The notes beneath the pieces are model-generated. The model did no database searches and had not been told where the DNA came from. It saw nothing but the letters and a program-made list of their open reading frames with translations. A stretch of 64,000 nucleotides of DNA from Prochlorococcus marinus str. MIT 9312 (lineage in GTDB: Bacteria > Cyanobacteriota > Cyanobacteriia > PCC-6307 > Cyanobiaceae), in assembly GCF_000012645.1 (NCBI RefSeq), contig NC_007577.1, positions 310,001 through 374,000 on the forward strand. Reading direction: 5' to 3'. A program made the position numbers and the translations under genes. Every line of letters begins with the position of its first letter. The stretch's first letter is position 1. Below, piece by piece: positions 57,597 through 64,000 of the stretch.

Positions 57597-58081
57597 TGAA
57601 TAAAAAGGAAGAATTCCCAGAAAATCAATTTAAATGGCCAATATGTAAGGAACTATTATTGCTCGTTCTTGAAGATAAGGTTAGTGATGTTTTTGTTTGC
57701 GAATTGGTTTGGGAAAGACTTTTTTACACTACAGAACCACCTAAAAATGATTGGGCTCCTAGTGCATTAACTCCTACTTATTGGTCAGATAAATTTGTAA
57801 AAGCTCCTCAAATCATTTCAGAGCGAATAGCATCAGTACATTTGACTCGATCAATTCCAAAGGAACATAAGCAGGGATTGAAAAAATTTCTTAATTTTAA
57901 AGGTTATAAGATTAACGAACTTTATCCAAGAAGAACTAGAAGAGCGACCGCAGTAAATTGGTTGATTTATTGGGCAATTGAAAATAATTGTTTTTCAAGT
58001 GATAATGATGTTATTCCAAGTCCGAGTACTCCGCCTGTTAATCCAGCAAAAGGACATTTTGGCGATCCAGAAATCAAATAA
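57596..58081 (+). CDS. DUF1823-like conserved cyanobacterial protein
   Basis: The 161 residues include LLLLVLEDKVSDVFVCELVWERL (about 20-42), a Trp/Pro-rich middle, VHLTRSIPKEHKQGLKKFLNFKGYKI and RRTRRATAVNWLIYW, a pattern I recall as DUF1823. Function unknown. Coupled to cobI by a one-base overlap and followed by der. Confidence 0.75.
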   Translation: MNKKEEFPENQFKWPICKELLLLVLEDKVSDVFVCELVWERLFYTTEPPKNDWAPSALTPTYWSDKFVKAPQIISERIASVHLTRSIPKEHKQGLKKFLNFKGYKINELYPRRTRRATAVNWLIYWAIENNCFSSDNDVIPSPSTPPVNPAKGHFGDPEIK

Positions 58082-58155
58082 ATCTTTTTTAATAAGGTAA
58101 ACGATTCTATTAAAGGTATAGTTGTAATGGATACTAATTTCTTTGGAGAGAAGAA

Positions 58156-59529
58156 TTGATTCTCCCTACAATAGCAATTATCGGAAGACCTAATGTTGGT
58201 AAATCTACCTTGGTGAATCGTCTTTGCCAAAGTAATGATGCAATAGTATTTGATAAACCAGGTGTTACAAGAGATAGAACTTATCAAAATGCGTCATGGG
58301 GAGGTAAGGAATTTCAAATAGTTGATACTGGAGGTTTAGTTTTTGATGATGATAGTGAATTTCTTCCAGAGATAAGAGCACAAGTTTTCTTGGCTCTAGA
58401 AGAGGCTTCACTCGCTTTACTTGTGGTAGATGGAAACCAAGGTGTTACTGATGGTGATTTATCAATTGCAAAATGGTTAAGAAACTCAAGTTGTAAAACA
58501 ATTATTGCTGTTAATAAATGTGAATCCACTACTCTTGGAATTTCTTTAGCTTCAGAATTCTGGAAATTAGGATTGGGCGAACCTTACCCTGTTTCCGCTA
58601 TTCATGGCTCAGGAACTGGCGATCTTTTAGATCTCGTTATTGGCGAACTTCCTGAAAATAATATTCAGGAAGAAGAAGAAAAGATAATGATGTCAATTAT
58701 TGGCAGGCCAAATGTTGGTAAATCTAGTTTGTTAAATTCAATTTCTGGAGAAAAAAGAGCAATAGTTAGTGATATTAGTGGAACTACAACTGATTCAATA
58801 GATACGCTTATTAAAAAAGGTGATACTCAATGGAAAATTGTTGATACTGCAGGAATTAGAAGAAAGAAAAATGTTAAATACGGTACTGAATTCTTTGGTA
58901 TTAATAGGGCTTTTAAATCTATTGATAGAAGTGATGTTTGTGTGTTAGTCATAGATGCTATAGATGGAGTAACTGATCAAGACCAGAAGTTGGCAGGACG
59001 AATAGAAGAACAAGGCAGAGCTTGCATAATTGTTATAAATAAATGGGACCTTGTTGAAAAAAATAGTTCAACAATTTATCAAGTAGAAAAAGAACTTAGA
59101 TCTAAACTTTATTTTTTACACTGGTCAAAAATGATTTTTATATCTGCCCTAACTGGTCAAAGAGTCGATAATATTTTTGAGCATGCTCTTAAGGCTGTAA
59201 ATCAACATAGAAGAAGAGTTGCAACATCTGTAGTTAATGAAGTGCTCAAAGAATCTATTAGTTGGAAAAGTCCTCCAACGAAAAGAAGCGGCAAGCAAGG
59301 AAGGCTCTATTACGGTACTCAAGTGAAGAATAAGCCTCCCACTTTTACTCTTTTTGTAAACGATCCTAAATTATTTGGAATAACTTACAGAAGATATATT
59401 GAAAAACAAATTAGATTAAATTTAGGCTTTGAAGGCACACCTCTCATCTTACTTTGGCGAGGAAAACAACAAAGAGCATTAAATAAAGAAGTCGAGAGGG
59501 GAAATATTGAGTTAGTTCAAAAAGATTAA
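58156..59529 (+). CDS. der: GTPase Der (EngA)
   Basis: Two tandem GTPase domains are clear: [10 protein letters not shown] (about 7-16) with DTGG near 56, and [10 protein letters not shown] (about 180-189) with DTAG near 231. Both have NKxD motifs (NKCE, NKWD), and a KH-like C-terminus ([14 protein letters not shown]) follows. It acts in 50S ribosome assembly. The start is TTG after a GGAGAG Shine-Dalgarno. Confidence 0.97.
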
Positions 59530-60443
59530 TGAATTTACTAACCAAATTTTCTGTTGGTCAATATGTTTATGGCAATAGAAGTTGGCTAAGAATTATAGAT
59601 AGTAGATTAAAAATAATTATAGTAATGATATTTTTAATCACTCCAATTTGGGCAGGTCCAATATGGAGATTGAGTTTAGTTGGTTGTTTACTATTAATTA
59701 CTTTTTTAAGTTTATTGCCATCTAGGGTATGGTGGCGATCATTATTTTTTCTCTCATGTTTATCGTTATTAATTGGATGTATATCAATACTTGCTTCTTC
59801 AGATATTCAATCTCTTGATAGCTTCTTAAGAGATCCCAACGAGTTACAAGTAGTAATGGAAAGCTATAAAAAATGGAATATTTTGCAAATTCCTACGCAG
59901 AAGATAGGGTTTATAAATTTTGGTCCTTATAACTTATCAAGAAAAGCCTTTGAACTAGGTATAAAAACCTCCACTTTGATATTTACTGTTATTCATAGTG
60001 TTAATTTGATGCTTTTAACCACATTACAAGAAGACATTGTATGGGGATTAAGTTGGTTTCTGTATCCATTAAGAAAAATTGGATTACCAATTAGTAAGTG
60101 GCTTTTCCAATTATTAATTGCATTACGTTTTATTCCTTTAGTACAAGAAGAATTGCAAAATATAATTAAATCAGTCTCAGTTAGAGCAATAAATTTTAGA
60201 AATTTAGGATTAAAGAAATCCTTTAATGTTTTATTGATTTTGGTGGAAAGGTTATTTCAGAATATATTTCTGAGAATTGATCAAGGAGCAGAATCATTAC
60301 TTTCTAAGAAAAAAATAAATATAAAAACAAATAGATTTAAAACTTTGTATCCTTCGAAATCTTTTAATGTAATTGTTAATACATTATCGATTTGTTTTAT
60401 TTGCATAGCAATTTTTCTTAGAAAACTGTATGGTGCAATATAA
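59529..60443 (+). CDS. CbiQ-family ECF transporter transmembrane (T) component
   Basis: The 304 residues contain about five hydrophobic helices, the ALRFIPLVQEELQNIIKSVSVRA segment (about 198-220), which holds the A-R-A coupling motif, and a second ARG-like signature (IDQGAESLL). The T component couples ATPase subunits to a vitamin or metal S-component. Substrate unknown; no A or S gene lies beside it. Starts on the last base of the der stop. Confidence 0.82.
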   Translation: MNLLTKFSVGQYVYGNRSWLRIIDSRLKIIIVMIFLITPIWAGPIWRLSLVGCLLLITFLSLLPSRVWWRSLFFLSCLSLLIGCISILASSDIQSLDSFLRDPNELQVVMESYKKWNILQIPTQKIGFINFGPYNLSRKAFELGIKTSTLIFTVIHSVNLMLLTTLQEDIVWGLSWFLYPLRKIGLPISKWLFQLLIALRFIPLVQEELQNIIKSVSVRAINFRNLGLKKSFNVLLILVERLFQNIFLRIDQGAESLLSKKKINIKTNRFKTLYPSKSFNVIVNTLSICFICIAIFLRKLYGAI

Positions 60444-60461
60444 ATCACACAATATTAAAGT

Positions 60462-60728
60462 TTGAGTTCCGAGCGTTATTTAAATCACCCAACATTTGGA
60501 ATGTTGTACCAAGTATTCCTGGGAAACGATGGGAGAGATATCTATGCGACTTTATATGCCCAAAAAATGTTTTTTTTGGTGGAAATAAGACAGAGAGAAG
60601 TTTTTTTTGAAGTAATACCTTATTTAGATGCTCGTAATCAGGCAGAATTAAACCTTCAAAGAGCTAGAAGGACAAGATCTGAAGATCTACCAAAATGGGA
60701 GAATTTATTTACACAAACTTTTTTATAA
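60462..60728 (+). CDS. pipX: PipX, NtcA co-activator
   Basis: The 88 residues (TTG start: SSERYLNHPTFGMLYQVF, then DGRDIYATLYAQKMFFLVEI) make the Tudor-like domain, and the C-terminal helices (EDLPKWENLF) complete the family. PipX binds NtcA or the PII protein to tune nitrogen genes. It lies 3 bases before pipY, the standard pair. Confidence 0.94.
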   Translation: MSSERYLNHPTFGMLYQVFLGNDGRDIYATLYAQKMFFLVEIRQREVFFEVIPYLDARNQAELNLQRARRTRSEDLPKWENLFTQTFL

Positions 60729-60731
60729 AAG

Positions 60732-61367
60732 GTGAACCCTTCAAATTATTTAAAAATAAAAAATAAAATCCCATCAAATGTAAATATCCTTGCAGTAAGT
60801 AAAGGATTTAAAAGTCAAGAAATCAAGACTATTCAAAATATAGGTCAGAATGATTTTGGTGAGAGTAAGTTTCAGGAGGCTTTTGAGAAGCAATTAATTC
60901 TAAAAGACCTTAAAAAAATAAAATGGCACTTTATTGGACGAATACAAAGTAATAAAATAAGAAAGATAGTGCAAAATTTTAAATACATTCATTCTGTAGA
61001 TTCATTTGAGAAGTTGCAAAAGATTTCTAATATTTCAGATGCAGAGAAGAAAAATCCATTGATTATGTTGCAGGTTAAGTTGAGTGATGACCCTACAAAA
61101 GGAGGCTTTAATCCTGACCTTTTAGTATTGAAATGGAGAGAAATTCAAGAATTGAAAAATATCACATTAACCGGTTTGATGACTATTAATCCTAAAGGAC
61201 TTAGCTCCAAAGAAAATACAAAGTTGTTTAAAAAATGTCGTTCCTTAGCGGATTCACTTCAACTTCCAGATTGTTCAATGGGAATGTCAGGAGATTGGGA
61301 AGAAGCTATTGACGCTGGATCAACTTGGGTAAGGTTAGGATCATTAATTTTTGGAGATAGATCTTAA
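60732..61367 (+). CDS. pipY: PipY/YggS, pyridoxal phosphate homeostasis protein
   Basis: A 211-residue single-domain PLP-binding TIM barrel. LAVSKGFKSQEIKTI (Lys for PLP), FGESKFQEAFEK, WHFIGRIQSNKIR and GMSGDWEEAIDAGSTWVRLG are diagnostic. It keeps free pyridoxal phosphate and amino-acid pools balanced. GTG start 3 bases after pipX shows coupling. Confidence 0.95.
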   Translation: MNPSNYLKIKNKIPSNVNILAVSKGFKSQEIKTIQNIGQNDFGESKFQEAFEKQLILKDLKKIKWHFIGRIQSNKIRKIVQNFKYIHSVDSFEKLQKISNISDAEKKNPLIMLQVKLSDDPTKGGFNPDLLVLKWREIQELKNITLTGLMTINPKGLSSKENTKLFKKCRSLADSLQLPDCSMGMSGDWEEAIDAGSTWVRLGSLIFGDRS

Positions 61368-61517
61368 TTAGTAATTTTTATATAAAAATATTATTTATAA
61401 ACTTGCAGTAAAGTACAACTAACGTTATTTAAGTATAGGTAGTTTATTCATTTCAAAAATGAATCTATTACTTAAGGTTCTTAAACCTTAGTAATCAATT
61501 TCAAGAGGATTTAAAAG

Positions 61518-62093
61518 GTGTCACTTATTTCTAGATTAAAGGCAGTTGTTGCAGGGGATGAGTATCTCGATGATGATTTTGATGAGTTGGATTATGCCAC
61601 AGAGGATGAATTAAATGATATTAATGATTTTAAACAAACTCAGAGAAATTCAAATGCCCTAGCAAATTCAAATCCATTCGATTTCATGAATAACAACAGA
61701 TCATCAAAAGTAGTTGGCATGCCTGGGATTTCGAATTCATCTTCAGAAGTAAGCTTAATGGAACCAAGAAGTTTCGATGAGATGCCTCAAGCTATACAAG
61801 CATTAAGGGAGAGGAAAACTGTAATTCTTAATTTAACCATGATGGATCCTGATCAGGCTCAAAGAGCCGTCGATTTTATAGCTGGGGGGACATATGCAAT
61901 TGATGGACATCAAGAGAGAGTGGGTGAAAGTATTTTTCTTTTTGCTCCAAGTTGTGTAAATGTAACTAGCTCTTCCCCAGAAGAAGCTTCTCCTTCAAGT
62001 GTTTCTCCAAAGAATACACCGCAATATAGTGTAGAAAATAATACTGCTCCGGAACCAGCTTGGGGAAATTCTAAATTAAGTGCTTTTTCATGA
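61518..62093 (+). CDS. sepF: SepF, FtsZ-associated division protein
   Basis: The 191 residues start at GTG. The conserved SepF domain is at about 82-155 ([29 protein letters not shown], then [20 protein letters not shown]); N-terminal amphipathic helix ([11 protein letters not shown]) anchors it to the membrane. The Ser/Pro-rich tail is likely disordered. It bundles and tethers FtsZ filaments. Confidence 0.94.
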   Translation: MSLISRLKAVVAGDEYLDDDFDELDYATEDELNDINDFKQTQRNSNALANSNPFDFMNNNRSSKVVGMPGISNSSSEVSLMEPRSFDEMPQAIQALRERKTVILNLTMMDPDQAQRAVDFIAGGTYAIDGHQERVGESIFLFAPSCVNVTSSSPEEASPSSVSPKNTPQYSVENNTAPEPAWGNSKLSAFS

Positions 62094-62100
62094 TTAATCT

Positions 62101-62913
62101 GTGACTGATAAAATTGCGATTATTGGGTTTGGCAATATTGCAAATGCTATTATTACTCCTTTATTCGATAAGAATTTAATACAGCCAGAGAGAGTTTATT
62201 GTGTTGTAAATTCAGAAAAGAGTTTAGAAAATATAAAAAAAAATTATAAATACAATATAAATGTTTATAAATCAGGTTCTAAAGAGTCAGAAATAATTTG
62301 GGATTGTCAATTTAAACTTCTTTCAATAAAACCCCAACATCTTAAAGATATAACTGAGGGAGATATTATAAAAAACAAGAACAATTTATTAGTATCAATT
62401 CTTGCAGGAGTTTCAATAAATAAACTTCATCAAAAATTTCCTAACCATAAATGCGTAAGGGTTGTTACAAATATCCCAATAACTGTTGGAAAGGGTTTAA
62501 CAGGCATTGCTTGGGGTGAAAATCTTACAGAAGATCAGAAAGAATTTACAAAAAAATTGTTTGAAAATACTAGTAAGATTTATGAATTTACTGAAGAATA
62601 TCTTGATATTTTTTTAGCTTTAACCTCATCAGGGCCTGCAATTATTGCTTTAATTATAGAATCATTAAGTGATGGAGGGTTGAGTGGTGGATTACCAAAA
62701 ATACTTTCAGAAGAACTTGTAATGGAAATGATAATAGGGACTATAAGTTTAATTAAAGAAAAAAAACTTACTACTTCAGAGCTTAAAAATTTAGTAACCT
62801 CTCCCGGTGGAACAACTATTTCTGCTTTACGGGTTCTAGAAAAAAAAGGAGTAAGGTCAGCATTAATTGAATCGATTGTTTCAGCTAGTAATCGAAGTAA
62901 AGAGTTTAGTTAG
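62101..62913 (+). CDS. proC: Pyrroline-5-carboxylate reductase
   Basis: The 270 residues begin with a nucleotide-binding GFGNIANAI motif, include VRVVTNIPITVGKG (about 121-134) and the signature SPGGTTISALRVLEKKGVR near 235-253. It makes the last step of proline synthesis using NAD(P)H. GTG start, 7 bases after sepF. Its end overlaps the convergent glycosyltransferase by 4 bases. Confidence 0.95.
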   Translation: MTDKIAIIGFGNIANAIITPLFDKNLIQPERVYCVVNSEKSLENIKKNYKYNINVYKSGSKESEIIWDCQFKLLSIKPQHLKDITEGDIIKNKNNLLVSILAGVSINKLHQKFPNHKCVRVVTNIPITVGKGLTGIAWGENLTEDQKEFTKKLFENTSKIYEFTEEYLDIFLALTSSGPAIIALIIESLSDGGLSGGLPKILSEELVMEMIIGTISLIKEKKLTTSELKNLVTSPGGTTISALRVLEKKGVRSALIESIVSASNRSKEFS

Positions 62914-64000
62914 GTTTTGAAATTATCTTTTAATTTTATATAAACTTTCTCAAGAGAATTTATATTTTTAGTAATTGTATATCTTTCAATTATTCGTTCT
63001 CTAGCTTTTTTCCCAAGATTTTTTGTAAATGAAGGATGTTCAACCAGAATAGGGATAATAGTTTTTAGTTGAGCAGCAACATTATCTGTTGAAATCACTA
63101 TTCCTGCTCCATTATCTAAAACTTCACCATCAGCCCCAGCATCTGTGGCTATACATGCAGTGCCAGAAGACATTGCCTCTAAAAGTGATAATGACAAACC
63201 TTCTACTAGGCTTGGTAAGAAAAATACTTCTGCTATTTGCATTATCGCTACTCTTGTTTCTAAATCTATTTCGGCACCCCACCAAATTAATTTCTTTTTA
63301 CTTAGGTTAGAAAAACTATTTTCAAGTGTTGGCTTCATTGGTCCATCTCCAACAATAACTAATTTACAATTTTTCTTTTTTGTTTGGCGCCAAGAACGTA
63401 AAAGTGCTTGGATATTTTTCTCATTGGCAATCCTTCCCATATATAAAAAGATTCTTTCATTTCCTAGTTTATTTTTTACCTGATCAAATTTTTTGCTTTT
63501 TTCGCAAAAAGGTTTCCAAATATTTTCATCAACTCCGTTTGGAATAATTATTTGTTTTTCTTTAGGTACTCCTAATTTCTCAAGAACATTTCTTTGAGTT
63601 TCAGAAAAAATGATTATTTTATCGAACTTTGCTAAAGAGGGAGCATAAAGTTGATAAGTTAATTGTTGAGTACTTGCAGTTAAATTTCTATTTTTTGCAT
63701 CAAATGGTGGATGAAATGTACCTATAAGTGGAACATTAATTTCATTACAAAGTTCTGGAAGTCTAAAGTCTAAAGGAGATAAAGTTAGGCTTGCATGTAC
63801 TATGTCAGGTTTTAATCTTTCCAATGATAGCCTTAGCTCTTTTTCTGCTCTTGGCGAAGGTATTGTATAAATTTGAGACTTAATTAAATATGGAAGGCTT
63901 ACATCAGGATCATTTGCAAGAAATAATGGTTTTGATGAATTTGAATTAGAAGGATTGTCGAAATGGATGAAACTAATTTTATGTCCTCTGGCCTTCAATT
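62910..64000 (-). CDS. Glycosyltransferase family 4 (N-terminal end beyond the window)
   Basis: The visible ~363 residues have a GT-B fold with a C-terminal donor site: ERIFLYMGRIANEKNIQALL (near 180-200), LVIVGDGPMKP, and FFLPSLVEGLSLSLLEAMSSGTACIATDAG with the EX7E motif. The apparent first codon near 63998 is internal (LKARGHKISFIHF), so the gene continues right. Acceptor probably a lipid or exopolysaccharide sugar; not determined. Confidence 0.88.
   Translation of the reverse strand, partial: LKARGHKISFIHFDNPSNSNSSKPLFLANDPDVSLPYLIKSQIYTIPSPRAEKELRLSLERLKPDIVHASLTLSPLDFRLPELCNEINVPLIGTFHPPFDAKNRNLTASTQQLTYQLYAPSLAKFDKIIIFSETQRNVLEKLGVPKEKQIIIPNGVDENIWKPFCEKSKKFDQVKNKLGNERIFLYMGRIANEKNIQALLRSWRQTKKKNCKLVIVGDGPMKPTLENSFSNLSKKKLIWWGAEIDLETRVAIMQIAEVFFLPSLVEGLSLSLLEAMSSGTACIATDAGADGEVLDNGAGIVISTDNVAAQLKTIIPILVEHPSFTKNLGKKARERIIERYTITKNINSLEKVYIKLKDNFKT

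Overview
The window is chromosomal DNA of a marine picocyanobacterium, almost certainly a high-light Prochlorococcus. The reasons are the very AT-rich sequence, the photosynthesis genes (petB, petD, psaE and a PTOX-type oxidase), one 16S-tRNAIle-tRNAAla-23S-5S operon, the minC-minD-minE set, pipX-pipY-sepF, and many short picocyanobacteria-type hypothetical genes (DUF1651-like, DUF3104-like, small single-span membrane proteins). All identifications are by eye; no search was run.

Layout. 1-6.95 kb: core genes. The minus strand carries minE (partial), minD, minC, an HD phosphohydrolase and the D1-processing protease ctp; divergent from these are petB-petD, followed by a neutral invertase. 7.56-12.68 kb: the rRNA operon, with a 23S processing stem and a two-way terminator. 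12.7-17.5 kb: mutM, psaE, a LysM protein, an aldehyde dehydrogenase, a double acetyltransferase and a DUF3104-like gene. 17.5-36 kb: a flexible stretch of short genes, many below 60 codons, mixed with recognisable ones (ptox, a carotenoid-type oxidoreductase, tatA, prxQ, arfB, a CPBP protease, a proline iminopeptidase, tenA-thiD, a cupin). It also holds two apparently frameshifted small genes and a non-coding stretch ending in a strong terminator.

36-55.5 kb: an accessory island. It starts with two unlinked PD-(D/E)XK nuclease-like genes and a patch of unusual base composition (SIMPL-domain gene and small genes). The core is a large putative DNA restriction/defence locus at 40.5-54.2 kb. On the plus strand are vsr, a Z1-type superfamily II helicase, a PD-(D/E)XK protein, a GHKL (MutL/MORC-like) ATPase and proteins X and Y. 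Facing it on the minus strand is a second, divergent ATPase'-X'-Y' module followed by a C5-cytosine methyltransferase. The plus half has helicase and nucleases but no methylase; the minus half has the methylase but no recognisable helicase or nuclease. The two halves also differ in base composition. A tyrosine recombinase lies next to the 3' end of tRNA-Thr(GGT), which is the expected integration target and recalls the tycheposon elements of Prochlorococcus.

55.5-64 kb: core genes again: tRNA-Thr, tRNA-Tyr, aroQ, miaE, cobI, a DUF1823-like gene, der, a CbiQ-type transporter gene, pipX, pipY, sepF, proC and the end of a GT4 glycosyltransferase.

Most interesting content: the paired, convergent GHKL-ATPase modules sharing one helicase/nuclease set and one methylase. 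The parts belong to families already predicted to form MutL/MORC-type restriction-modification systems; the doubled arrangement is what looks new.
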